This document shows positions 38,218-45,564 of a DNA stretch of 64,000 nucleotides, piece by piece. The translations under genes were made by a program, and so were the position numbers. Under the pieces are notes generated by a model. It did no database searches. It saw nothing but the letters and a program-made list of their open reading frames with translations, and was not told the DNA's origin. Position 1 is the first letter of the stretch, and every line of letters starts with the position of its first letter. Source of the DNA: Sphingorhabdus sp. 109 (GTDB taxonomy: Bacteria > Pseudomonadota > Alphaproteobacteria > Sphingomonadales > Sphingomonadaceae); the NCBI RefSeq assembly GCF_902506555.1, contig NZ_LR732707.1:830001-894000 (forward strand), written 5' to 3'.

Positions 38218-38910
38218 ATGGATGCGATATGGACGCCGTCTCCCAATTTTGACGAACGCCAGCTGCCGATAAGCATTCTTGTGATGCATTATACCGGCAT
38301 GAAGGACGCGGCTTCGGCGATCAGCTGGCTGGCCAATCCCGAAGCCAAGGTTTCGGCCCATTATGTGGTCACCGAGGATGGCCAGATCGTCCAGATGGTC
38401 GAAGAGGAGAAGCGGGCCTGGCACGCGGGCCGCGGCTTCTGGCGCGGGATCAGTGATGTGAACAGCGCCAGCATCGGTATCGAAATCGTCAATCCCGGGC
38501 ATGAATGGGGTTATGTGCCCTTCCCGGAAGAGCAGATGGATGCCGTCACCCGTCTTGCGCATGAGATCGTGCAACGGCACAATATCACCGCCTCCAATGT
38601 TATCGGCCACAGCGATCTTGCTCCGGCGCGCAAGCAGGATCCAGGCGAATTGTTCGACTGGGACCGCCTGGCGCGCCACGGTATCGCGCTGAAAAAACCG
38701 GCGGTGAAGCTGAACGACCCGCCCTGGACCGACGGCGGCTTCATGCTGGCGCTGGAACGGTTCGGCTATGATATATCCGACCAGACGGCCGCCGTTGTTG
38801 CGTTTCAGCGCCGTTTCCGTCCGGCAAATATCGACGGCGTGATCGATGGTGAGTGCCGCTCGCTGCTTTTGTCTTTAATGTTGGACAGAGAGCGTGGAAT
38901 CACTAAATAG
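38218..38910 (+). CDS. N-acetylmuramoyl-L-alanine amidase (Amidase_2, AmiD/AmpD type)
   Basis: 230 residues. Zinc ligands are visible as the histidines in LVMHYTG near residue 25 and GHSDLAPARKQDPG near residue 138. A C-terminal peptidoglycan-binding helix bundle (AVVAFQRRFRPANIDGVID) follows, the AmiD layout. No signal peptide is evident, so it may recycle cytoplasmic anhydro-muropeptides like AmpD. The ATG at 38218 has GGAAGGG 6 bases upstream; ATG 38203 is an alternative. It ends 5 bases before the RNase P RNA. Confidence 0.9.
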   Translation: MDAIWTPSPNFDERQLPISILVMHYTGMKDAASAISWLANPEAKVSAHYVVTEDGQIVQMVEEEKRAWHAGRGFWRGISDVNSASIGIEIVNPGHEWGYVPFPEEQMDAVTRLAHEIVQRHNITASNVIGHSDLAPARKQDPGELFDWDRLARHGIALKKPAVKLNDPPWTDGGFMLALERFGYDISDQTAAVVAFQRRFRPANIDGVIDGECRSLLLSLMLDRERGITK

Positions 38911-38915
38911 GGCGG

Positions 38916-39270
38916 ACCAGAGGGTCGGCCAGCCGCGGCAGTTTGTCGAGGAAAGTCCGGGCTCCACGATTAAAAGGTGCCGGATAACGTCCGGCGGGGG
39001 CAACCCTAGGGAAAGTGCAACAGAAAGCAGGTCGCGACGACTTCGGTCACGTGACATTGAAAGGGTGCGGTAAGAGCGCACCGCGGGACTGGCAACAGGC
39101 CTGGCATGGTAAACCCCACCTGGAGCAAAACCAAATAGGGGCGGCATATGGCTTTTTCGGCTTGCTGCCCGGGTTGGTTGCTTGAGCCACGCAGCAATGC
39201 ATGGCCCAGATGAATGGCTGGCTATTCCGTTTCGGCGGATGGACAGAACCCGGCTTACAGACCCTCTGGT
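38916..39270 (+). ncRNA. rnpB: RNase P RNA
   Basis: Catalytic RNA that cuts tRNA 5' leaders. The conserved region I GAGGAAAGTCCGGGC is at 38948-38962 and conserved region V ACAGAACCCGGCTTACA at 39243-39259; together they form helix P4. The end helix P1 pairs ACCAGAGGGTC (38916-38926) with GACCCTCTGGT (39260-39270). The GGGAAAGTGCAACAGAAAG segment is also typical. Ends are set from P1 and may be off by a few bases. Type A architecture expected. Confidence 0.96.
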
Positions 39271-39319
39271 ATTTTCAATTTGATCGTTGAACAGCAAGCG
39301 GTCGGTGGTAAACTGACCC

Positions 39320-40972
39320 ATGAAAAAATTTCTGCTCAGCTGTATTGTCTTTGTCGGCCTGTTCGGTGTCGAGCACCAGGCAGAGGCGAAATGTGCAGTC
39401 GCCCAGGGTGAGCGCGGGGTTGCGTTGCTCATCGGGATCAGCGCCTATGACGGTCTCAACTGGCCGATATTGGCGAATGCGGTCAATGACATAGACCATG
39501 TCTGCACCGCCTTCGCGAAGGCAGGGTTCGAGATCATCGACGTGCGCGATGCAAATATTGCAGAATTGAACAGCGCTGCCGAGGCGTTCGCAGCCAAAGC
39601 ATCCAGAGCCGAAAGCGCCGTCGTCTATTATGCCGGCCACGGCTTTGAATATAATGGTCGCAACTTCATGGTGCCGGTCGATGCGCCGGCTTTCGCCTCC
39701 AGAGACGAACTGGATACCGAGTTCCTGCCGCTCGAGAAAATGCTGGAAGCAGCCTCGAAGGCCAGGAAGTTCAATCTGTTCTTCATGGATGCCTGCCGGA
39801 CTCCGGATCCCGTTGTGCGCCTGAAAGACCTGAGCAGCGACGATCCCGACGGCGATGTGTCGCCGATGGGGTTGCTCGAGATGACGCAGGGCGCTGTCTT
39901 TTACTCTACCGCCAAAGGCAAGCCTGCCCTGGATGCGGCGCCAGTGGATTCCACGACCAGCCCTTTCGCCAAGGCGATCGCAAACAAGCTTGCCATTCCC
40001 GGCCTCGAACTTTCGGACTATTTCAAGCTGGTGTCGCGGGAAGTCTATTCCAATACCAGAGGACTGGATTTCGGGCCGCAACAACCTTTCCATTATGGCA
40101 GCTGGTTTGATGATTATTATCTCAATCAACCTGGTGTATCTTCGGACACTCCCGGTAGCACATCGTCTTTGCCGGTGGGTCCATCCCCGTCGACACTGAA
40201 TATTCCGATGGACCGTCTGGCGATTGAAGACGAAACCATATTGGTGGGCGAGCTTCTCGGTGAGGTCGGTCTCGCCGACCTGACGCGGCTGGCGACAGAG
40301 GGAGACCCGCTCGCGCAATCGTTTTTGGGGTTCATGTACCATTTGGGCATCGGCGTGCGCAGGGATCTCGAACAGGCGCTGGTCTGGCTGGAAAAATCCG
40401 CGGCGCAGGGACACCCGGCCGGACAGACGGAACTGGCCTGGTATTTTCAGGAAAATCAGCCTGACAAGGCAAGCCGCGCACTGGAATTATACCTGCTGGC
40501 GGCTGCGCAAGGATATGCGAAAGCGCAATCACACCTCGGCTTCGCCCTATGGGAGGGGAAATTCGGCATTGTCGACAAAGAGCGGGCGATTGCACTGTTC
40601 CGCGACGCATCTGATCGCGGGCATCCCTATGCAACTTACGCGCTCGGCATCTATGGAAAGCAGATAGAAGAGTCCCTGCGAAAGCTGCGCTCGCTCGCCG
40701 ATGGCGGTAATGTGGAAGGCAATAACTGGATATGCGAACTGCATTATCAGCAGGGACGTGCGGATCAGGTGGCCCAGGATTGTTCGCTTGCCGCCCGCGG
40801 CGGCTATGCCGGGGCAAGGGCAATATGGGCGCAGCTGCATCATTCCGGGCAGGGCATTCCCCGGTCGCCGGGTGAAGCGCGATACTGGGCGAAACTGGCG
40901 AGCAGTCAGGCGGAACTCGAGCAGCGACCCGATCTGGTCCGCGTTACCGCCAATATCTTGTCCAGTGACTAG
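39320..40972 (+). CDS. Secreted caspase-like (C14) protein with Sel1 repeats
   Basis: 550 residues. Signal peptide (residues 1-22, ending HQAEA). Residues 30-260 form a caspase p20-like domain: the catalytic histidine in VVYYAGHGFEYNG and cysteine in NLFFMDACRTPDP, the expected His-Cys dyad. After a Ser/Pro linker, residues 300-550 hold Sel1-like repeats (GDPLAQSFLGFMYHLGIGV; QGYAKAQSHLGFALWEG). A periplasmic or exported orthocaspase with a protein-interaction tail. It stands alone between rnpB and a J-domain gene; no toxin or effector gene is next to it. Role unknown. Confidence 0.88.
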   Translation: MKKFLLSCIVFVGLFGVEHQAEAKCAVAQGERGVALLIGISAYDGLNWPILANAVNDIDHVCTAFAKAGFEIIDVRDANIAELNSAAEAFAAKASRAESAVVYYAGHGFEYNGRNFMVPVDAPAFASRDELDTEFLPLEKMLEAASKARKFNLFFMDACRTPDPVVRLKDLSSDDPDGDVSPMGLLEMTQGAVFYSTAKGKPALDAAPVDSTTSPFAKAIANKLAIPGLELSDYFKLVSREVYSNTRGLDFGPQQPFHYGSWFDDYYLNQPGVSSDTPGSTSSLPVGPSPSTLNIPMDRLAIEDETILVGELLGEVGLADLTRLATEGDPLAQSFLGFMYHLGIGVRRDLEQALVWLEKSAAQGHPAGQTELAWYFQENQPDKASRALELYLLAAAQGYAKAQSHLGFALWEGKFGIVDKERAIALFRDASDRGHPYATYALGIYGKQIEESLRKLRSLADGGNVEGNNWICELHYQQGRADQVAQDCSLAARGGYAGARAIWAQLHHSGQGIPRSPGEARYWAKLASSQAELEQRPDLVRVTANILSSD

Positions 40973-41022
40973 CCGCTCGAAGAAGCTGGCAGTTAACTCC
41001 AGTCTTTGATAGAGTCACAATC

Positions 41023-41559
41023 ATGCCCAAAGCAAAACGATCCGATAACTGGGGTTTTCCCCGCTGGGGAAGCTATGAAAGCTCCCGAGAAACGCAGCAG
41101 GTCAAGATTTGTGACCGCCACGGTTGTGACGAGCCCGGCAATTGTCCTGCGCCGAAATCCCCCAACAGTCCGGAGCGCTGGTATTTCTGCCAGACTCACG
41201 CGGCTGAATATAACCGGGGCTGGGACTATTTCGAAGGTCTGGACAAGGAAGAGCGCAAGAAGCGCGAAGCCGATGAACAGCGCGATGCCAATGCCTATCA
41301 GGAAGCCAAGCATTACAGCTGGATGGGGTCCGGCGACGGCAGCCGTTCGCGCGATGAAATGACCGCGCTGGAGATTTTCGACCTGACCCCCGATGTCGAA
41401 TTCGAGACGGTGAAAAAGGCGTGGCGTTCGATGGCAAAGGAATATCATCCGGACGTCAATCCGGGCGATGAAGAAGCGGCAAAGAAATTCCAAGCCGCCC
41501 AGGCTGCGTTCGACGTTCTGCGTATCGCCGAAGAGCGGCGCGTCTGGAAACCGGTCTAG
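41023..41559 (+). CDS. J-domain protein with Cys-rich N-terminus
   Basis: 178 residues. The C-terminal 65 residues form a J domain with helix II ending in MAKEYHPDVNPGD, so the HPD motif that stimulates Hsp70/DnaK is intact. The N-terminal half holds four cysteines and several histidines (CDRHGCDEPGNC; WYFCQTHAAEY), possibly a zinc site. Sphingomonad and other alphaproteobacterial genomes have such small DnaJ-like proteins. It lies 50 bases after the caspase-like gene. Confidence 0.87.
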   Translation: MPKAKRSDNWGFPRWGSYESSRETQQVKICDRHGCDEPGNCPAPKSPNSPERWYFCQTHAAEYNRGWDYFEGLDKEERKKREADEQRDANAYQEAKHYSWMGSGDGSRSRDEMTALEIFDLTPDVEFETVKKAWRSMAKEYHPDVNPGDEEAAKKFQAAQAAFDVLRIAEERRVWKPV

Positions 41560-41707
41560 GCCCTGTTCTCCCGCGAAGGGGGAAACCATCTCCTACCGTC
41601 TGGACGATTACGGGCTCCGTTAGGCCACCAGACTATCAACGCGCGTGAACCGGTCAAAGTCTCCAAGTTCGAAGACCGGGAGACGGATCCCTGCATCCGC
41701 AGGAGAA

Positions 41708-42118
41708 CTAGTTGCTCCGCAACCGCGACGCGGTCTGCTGGATCAGCGCGATCATATTGGGAATGCCCTGGGTACGGTTCGAACTGAGCTGGTTCTTCAG
41801 GTCAAACGGTTCCAGCAGCGCTGCTATGTCCGTATCGGTAATTTTCTCGGCAGTCTGGTTTTGCACGGTTTCCAGCACCAGTGCGATAATACCCTTGGTG
41901 ATGGCGGCATTGCTGTCGGCCAGAAAATGTAGTCGGCCGTCATCCAGTTGCGTGGGATAGACCCAGACCGAGGCAGAGCAGCCGCGTACCAGCGTCGCGT
42001 CGGTTTTCAGCGCGTCCGGCATCGGATCGAGCTGCTTCCCGAGATCGATCAGCAGGCGGTAGCGGTCATCGGGTTCGAGAAATTCATATTCTTCGATCAG
42101 GTCGTCAATTTTGCTCAT
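41708..42118 (-). CDS. sufE: SufE-family cysteine-desulfurase partner
   Basis: 136 residues. The persulfide-accepting cysteine is in LVRGCSASVWV near residue 47, with the family start DLIEEYEFLEPDDRYRLLIDL nearby (split here as the first helix). SufE takes sulfur from SufS for Fe-S cluster assembly. No other suf gene is adjacent. It lies 124 bases after the last psp-associated small gene on the same strand. Confidence 0.95.
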   Translation of the reverse strand: MSKIDDLIEEYEFLEPDDRYRLLIDLGKQLDPMPDALKTDATLVRGCSASVWVYPTQLDDGRLHFLADSNAAITKGIIALVLETVQNQTAEKITDTDIAALLEPFDLKNQLSSNRTQGIPNMIALIQQTASRLRSN

Positions 42119-42198
42119 GGGCAGGGCGGTTAGCAGGGTCGGCGGCCAAGGTCACCCGTTTTAAGCGTCCGCCTTGAGCAAAGTCGCGAAGCTCTTGC

Positions 42199-42216
42199 GT
42201 GTCTCGATTTCGCTCG
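42199..42216. repeat. Short intergenic repeat, sphingomonad REP-like
   Basis: GTGTCTCGATTTCGCTCG matches 17 of 18 bases with 56712-56729 inside trmD. It is in the gap between the last psp-associated gene and sufE. Confidence 0.5.
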
Positions 42217-42242
42217 GCGCAAACGGGTCTTCTACCGCGTTA

Positions 42243-42476
42243 CTAAAGCTCCACCCCCGCGGCAATGGCTTCCAGCTTGCGGATACGTTCCTTGAGGTCG
42301 GCAACCTCGATCCGCGATGTTGCGGTTGGTGGATTGTCCTCGCGCCGCTGCTCGATCTCGCGGGACTTGAGCGCGATCCAGTCACGCCAGCCCCGCAGGG
42401 CAACCAGCGCCACGACCGTCAGTCCAATCAGCGAAAAAGCCGCAGTGATCATATAAAAAGCAGGTTCTTGCATCAT
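42243..42476 (-). CDS. Small PspB-like membrane protein, copy 5 (most diverged)
   Basis: 77 residues: a membrane helix (about residues 8-28, ITAAFSLIGLTVVALVALRG) then a charged coiled coil ending in DLKERIRKLEAIAAG. The coil end resembles that of PspB and of the four copies upstream but lacks the final TD and the tail. AAGGA precedes the ATG. Last of the psp gene run, 27 bases after copy 4. Function unknown; a membrane-stress adaptor is an inference from place and shape. Confidence 0.75.
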   Translation of the reverse strand: MMQEPAFYMITAAFSLIGLTVVALVALRGWRDWIALKSREIEQRREDNPPTATSRIEVADLKERIRKLEAIAAGVEL

Positions 42477-42503
42477 GCTTGTCCTTCCACTTTCCGGACC
42501 GAC

Positions 42504-42764
42504 CTAGCGGTCCCGCAATTTCTCGATTTCGTTTTCCAGTTCCCGGGCGCCGCGATCGTCGGTGGCGATCTTCTCGAGTACCGCCACACGCTCTTTCAGA
42601 TATTTGACATCTTCCTGCAGGCGGCCAGTGCCCTGGCTCGGGGCGGCGATCTCGTTGCCGTTCTGATCCTCGATAATGCCATGCTTCGCCCGATAACGGG
42701 TACTCAGCACTTTTCCGATCGTTATGACGATGATGATGGCAACGACCATTTCAAACGGATTCAT
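42504..42764 (-). CDS. Small PspB-like membrane protein, copy 4
   Basis: 86 residues: N-terminal membrane helix (MVVAIIIVITIGKVL), a short loop (RAKHGIIEDQNGNEI) and a coiled coil with VKYLKERVAVLEKIATDD and a C-terminal ENEIEKLRDR. The V/L-E-x-I-x-T-D motif is shared with the other copies. The RAKHG segment also occurs in copy 1 (43394-43693), which supports common descent. Confidence 0.8.
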   Translation of the reverse strand: MNPFEMVVAIIIVITIGKVLSTRYRAKHGIIEDQNGNEIAAPSQGTGRLQEDVKYLKERVAVLEKIATDDRGARELENEIEKLRDR

Positions 42765-42796
42765 TTATTCATTCCCTCTACGTTTCGCAGGCCCCG

Positions 42797-43051
42797 TTAG
42801 CGGCTGCGCAATTGTTCAATCTCGCTTTCCAGCTGCCGCGTGCTGTGGCCATCGGTCGTGATCTGCTCCAGAACCGCAACGCGGTCTTTCAGATATTTGA
42901 GCTCCTCGCGCATTCTCTCCGCATCGGCGTCATGGCTCGCGGGAAACTCGCCCCGCATCTTGATCAGCTTGCGCTGATGGCCGGTCCAGATGGCAAAGCC
43001 CGCTACCGCAAAGGCGCCAAATGGTATCAGCAGGGCAATTATTCCTTCCAT
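42797..43051 (-). CDS. Small PspB-like membrane protein, copy 3
   Basis: 84 residues: one membrane helix (IIALLIPFGAFAVAGFAIW), then a coil with LKYLKDRVAVLEQITTDG and ESEIEQLRSR. Very close to copy 4 over the coil (K-D/E-RVAVLE). GGGAG lies about 8 bases before the ATG. Thirteen bases after copy 2. Confidence 0.8.
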   Translation of the reverse strand: MEGIIALLIPFGAFAVAGFAIWTGHQRKLIKMRGEFPASHDADAERMREELKYLKDRVAVLEQITTDGHSTRQLESEIEQLRSR

Positions 43052-43064
43052 TGTCTCTCTCCCT

Positions 43065-43394
43065 TCAATTCGTGCGCTTGTCGCGCAATTGTTCGATTTC
43101 CTGCGTCAGGCGGTGGCTGTCGTCGGTGACGATCCGCTCTACATTGGCGAGCCGGTCTTTCATCGAACCGATCTCGGCGCGCAGTTCGGCATTCTCGTTG
43201 GTCAGCAGCTTGACTCGTTCGACCGCCTCCTGGTCGGTTTTTGGATAGACCGACTTGCCCCACTGGTTCTCCAGTGGATAGCCGTTCTTGATCCGCATCC
43301 AGGTGGTCAGGACCCAGCCGCCGACGGCTATGGCCGTGACCGTTGCAATCATGGGGGCGAGAGTTGTGAGCAGGGCAATTTTATCGGGATCCAT
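43065..43394 (-). CDS. Small PspB-like membrane protein, copy 2
   Basis: 109 residues, the longest copy. Membrane helix at about residues 10-32 (APMIATVTAIAVGGWVL), the segment RIKNGYPLENQWGKSVYPKT, and a coiled coil (LLTNENAELRAEIGSMKDRL) ending NVERIVTDD and EIEQLRDK. Its start overlaps the stop of copy 1 as TGATG, so the two are translationally coupled. Copies 1 and 2 share the RxKxGYxLExxWG loop. Confidence 0.82.
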   Translation of the reverse strand: MDPDKIALLTTLAPMIATVTAIAVGGWVLTTWMRIKNGYPLENQWGKSVYPKTDQEAVERVKLLTNENAELRAEIGSMKDRLANVERIVTDDSHRLTQEIEQLRDKRTN

Positions 43395-43693
43395 CAGTTT
43401 TCCTCTCTCAAGGCTTCGATTTCGTCAGCGGTGCGCTTGGCGGGATCGGTAGCGATCCGTTCGAGGACCTGCAGCCGCTCCTGCAGACGGTCGATCTTGC
43501 CGACCAAGGTTTCGTTTTCACTGGAAAGCAGCTCGATCTTGCGCTGTTCGTCAGGGTTGGTCCTGGTGGTTTTTCCTCCCCACTCGTCTTCCAGCTCATA
43601 TCCGTGCTTGGCACGTATCCAGTTATTGACGATCCACCCGGCGGTGCTGATGGCGATGATCGCTATAACGAATTCGGGGCTTCCCCAATCCAT
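43394..43693 (-). CDS. Small PspB-like membrane protein, copy 1
   Basis: 99 residues. Membrane helix (FVIAIIAISTAGWIVNNW), the loop RAKHGYELEDEWGGK, and a long coiled coil (LSSENETLVGKIDRLQERL) ending VLERIATDPAKRT. This end matches PspB (TIERIMAADNPDWR) best of the copies. AGGGAG precedes its ATG; it lies 24 bases after pspC. Confidence 0.82.
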   Translation of the reverse strand: MDWGSPEFVIAIIAISTAGWIVNNWIRAKHGYELEDEWGGKTTRTNPDEQRKIELLSSENETLVGKIDRLQERLQVLERIATDPAKRTADEIEALREEN

Positions 43694-43717
43694 AGTCTTT
43701 CTCCCTGTTCCGCTGGT

Positions 43718-44101
43718 TCAGCGCAGATTTTCAATTTCGTTCGACAGAGTCGTGTTCTTGCTGGTGTAGTAAAGTTCCATGTCGGCCAGCTTGCGGTCGA
43801 TTTCCCGGAAGCGCGACTTGATATCGCGGGTCGTGCGGCGCGGTGACTGGCGCACGCCCTGCCAGAATTTCGTGTCTTCCGGATCGCTCAGATACATGCC
43901 GACCGGTTTCGGTTCGGATATTTTTGCCGCGACCCAGTAAGCGACCAGCGTCCACGGGAAGGCGAAGGTCACGGTCGCGATGATGGCTGCGAGCCGGACC
44001 CAGGCGACATTGATCCCGGTATAGTCGGCGATCCCGGCGCAGACACCGCTCCATTTTGCGCGCTGCTTGTCGAGATAGAATTTCGTGCGTGAGGAGCTCA
44101 T
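43718..44101 (-). CDS. pspC: Phage-shock protein C
   Basis: 127 residues. PspC domain: FYLDKQRAKWSGVCAGIADY, then VAWVRLAAIIATVTFAFPW with the membrane segment, and LVAYWVAAKI. The C-terminal half is a basic, helical, possibly coiled region (TTRDIKSRFREIDRKLADME). With PspB it senses inner-membrane stress and frees PspF from PspA. Its start overlaps the pspB stop (ATGA). Confidence 0.94.
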   Translation of the reverse strand: MSSSRTKFYLDKQRAKWSGVCAGIADYTGINVAWVRLAAIIATVTFAFPWTLVAYWVAAKISEPKPVGMYLSDPEDTKFWQGVRQSPRRTTRDIKSRFREIDRKLADMELYYTSKNTTLSNEIENLR

Positions 44102-44406
44102 GAGGGGTGCCTTTCCTTCTTCAGAAGCTCGTCAAAATTTTCGAGCGTTGGGGCTTGTTCGGCTTTCGAAGCCGGCAGGGCGGATTGCCGCCAGTCGGGG
44201 TTGTCCGCTGCCATAATCCGTTCGATGGTTTCCATCCGGTCGTCCAGACGGCGGGCCATGTGGTGGAGTTCTTCCAGCAAATGTTCGTCTTCATTGGTGA
44301 TGGTCGCGGCGGTTTTCCATTTGGTCACATAGTGGAAAATCAACCAGGGGAGACCGATGAACAATGTTCCCATGACGATGGGAATGATGATCAGTTCTTC
44401 CTGCAT
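44098..44406 (-). CDS. pspB: Phage-shock protein B
   Basis: 102 residues; enterobacterial PspB has about 75. Membrane helix (IIIPIVMGTLFIGLPWLIFHY), then a coil with LEELHHMARRLDDRMETIER and the typical IMAADNPDWR end. A further 25 residues extend beyond the usual end. Start overlaps the pspA stop (TAATG). Confidence 0.93.
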   Translation of the reverse strand: MQEELIIIPIVMGTLFIGLPWLIFHYVTKWKTAATITNEDEHLLEELHHMARRLDDRMETIERIMAADNPDWRQSALPASKAEQAPTLENFDELLKKERHPS

Positions 44407-45080
44407 TATGCGTCCCCTTTCTTCATGGCTGCCTTCATGGCTTCCAGTTCTTCATCGACCTTGTCGCTGGATTCCAGCGCCGCGATCTGGTTTTCCAGGC
44501 TCTGCGGTTCGCCGCCCATGCCAAGCGCGTCGGCGCGGCCTTCGGCAAAATCGACCTGGCGTTCGAGATATTCAAACCGGGAGAAGGCATCGTGGACCTT
44601 TTCACCATTATACATTTCGCGCAGCTTCACGCGGTTCTCTGCGCTTTCCAGTCGGTTGACCAGGCTGCTCTGGCGCGAGCGGGCTTCCTGCAGTTTCTTC
44701 TGCAATTTGGCGATATCGCCTTCGGATGACCGAAGCGAATCATCAAGGGTCTGGATTTCCGCTTTCAACTGATCGGCCATGTCGGCAGCCTTGCGCTTCT
44801 CGACGAGGGCTGCCTTGGCCAGGTCTTCTCGATCCTTGGAGAGCGCGAGCTGGGCTTTCTCGCTCCAGTCTTCGGTCAGATGGTCGAGCTTGTCGATATG
44901 ACGGCGCATTTCCTTCTGGTCAGCGATGGTGCGCGCGGCAGAGGCGCGAACTTCGACCAGGGTTTCCTCCATCTCGAGGATGATCATCCGGATCATCTTC
45001 GACGGATCTTCGGCCTTGTCCAGCATGTCTGTGACGTTGGCGGCGATGATGTCGCGTGTTCTTGAAAAAATACCTGCCAT
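44406..45080 (-). CDS. pspA: Phage-shock protein A
   Basis: 224 residues, the helical ESCRT-III-like membrane-binding protein that both protects the inner membrane and inhibits PspF. Starts MAGIFSRTRDIIAANVTDM with the amphipathic first helix; PSKMIRMIILEMEETLVEVR is the family signature; YNGEKVHDAFSRFEYLERQ near the end. The ATG at 45080 has GGAG at a 7-base spacing; a longer upstream reading (to 45233) would cross the hairpin and is rejected. Confidence 0.96.
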   Translation of the reverse strand: MAGIFSRTRDIIAANVTDMLDKAEDPSKMIRMIILEMEETLVEVRASAARTIADQKEMRRHIDKLDHLTEDWSEKAQLALSKDREDLAKAALVEKRKAADMADQLKAEIQTLDDSLRSSEGDIAKLQKKLQEARSRQSSLVNRLESAENRVKLREMYNGEKVHDAFSRFEYLERQVDFAEGRADALGMGGEPQSLENQIAALESSDKVDEELEAMKAAMKKGDA

Positions 45081-45173
45081 GTACATACTCCGGTTAGGTC
45101 TGCGGTTGTGATTGAACTTGTTCGAACCTTCGTTCCGATCCTGCTCTACATCAACCTGGTGAATTTCAAAAGG

Positions 45174-45220
45174 TGGCCGGGACCTGACTTCGACAAGGGG
45201 GAAAGAAGGGGTCCCGGCCA
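45174..45220 (-). promoter_or_regulatory. Perfect inverted repeat between the small psp ORF and pspA
   Basis: An 11-base perfect stem (TGGCCGGGACC at 45174-45184 with GGTCCCGGCCA at 45210-45220) and a 25-base loop. It starts 9 bases after the small ORF stop and ends 93 bases before pspA. On the minus strand it is followed by CCTTTTGAAATT, so it could be a weak terminator or a processing/stability hairpin setting the ratio of the small protein to PspA. Confidence 0.55.
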
Positions 45221-45229
45221 TTTTGTCTG

Positions 45230-45406
45230 TCACGCCGGATAACCTAGGTTAACGAAGCTGACAGCGGGGGACTCGGGCTGGTTTTTCACCATCGTACCTT
45301 CGGCCTGTGCGGGGCCGACGGCACTGATCAATATGACCGCGCTGAAAAGCAGGATCGAGACAATCGCGGAAATATCGGTGCGGCTCATTTTGTTCAGGGC
45401 TGGCAT
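45230..45406 (-). CDS. Small exported protein at the head of the psp operon
   Basis: 58 residues, not recognised. It begins MPALNKMSRTDIS, then a hydrophobic stretch (AIVSILLFSAVILISAVG) and PAQAEG, which reads as a signal peptide cleaved after AQA; about 23 mature residues would remain (EGTMVKNQPESP to LGYPA). GGAG lies 6 bases before the ATG. It sits between the sigma-54 promoter at 45448-45464 and pspA, so it should be made on envelope stress. Whether it is cleaved or stays as a membrane hairpin cannot be told. The short length makes a chance ORF possible but the ribosome site, signal and place argue against it. Confidence 0.7.
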   Translation of the reverse strand: MPALNKMSRTDISAIVSILLFSAVILISAVGPAQAEGTMVKNQPESPAVSFVNLGYPA

Positions 45407-45447
45407 GGTGTTCTCCAGTAGTTGTGTTGCGTATATGAAACCAACAT

Positions 45448-45464
45448 TGCAGAAGCCGTGCCAA
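45448..45464 (-). promoter_or_regulatory. Sigma-54 promoter of the psp operon
   Basis: TTGGCACGGCTTCTGCA on the minus strand: the -24 GG (45462-45461) and -12 GC (45450-45449) are separated by exactly ten bases, and TGGCACG matches the consensus fully. It needs PspF, encoded divergently next door. Transcription should start near 45437, 30 bases before the small ORF. The AT-rich gap up to pspF should hold the PspF activator sites. Confidence 0.85.
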
Positions 45465-45564
45465 CTTCATTAAGATACTGTAATATATAGATAAATGAAT
45501 TTTCTTGGCATGGATCGCATAGTATTAATTGCTATTTAGTGGGAATTCCCACTATATCTTGGCT

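Noticed and set aside
45249-45470. 73-codon open frame before pspA
   Set aside because: It begins upstream of or within the sigma-54 promoter and has no protein-like features; the 58-residue frame overlapping it has a ribosome site and signal peptide.
45511-45528. Sigma-54-like TGGCAT...GC on the plus strand before pspF
   Set aside because: GG and GC are eight bases apart instead of ten, so it should not be used by sigma-54.
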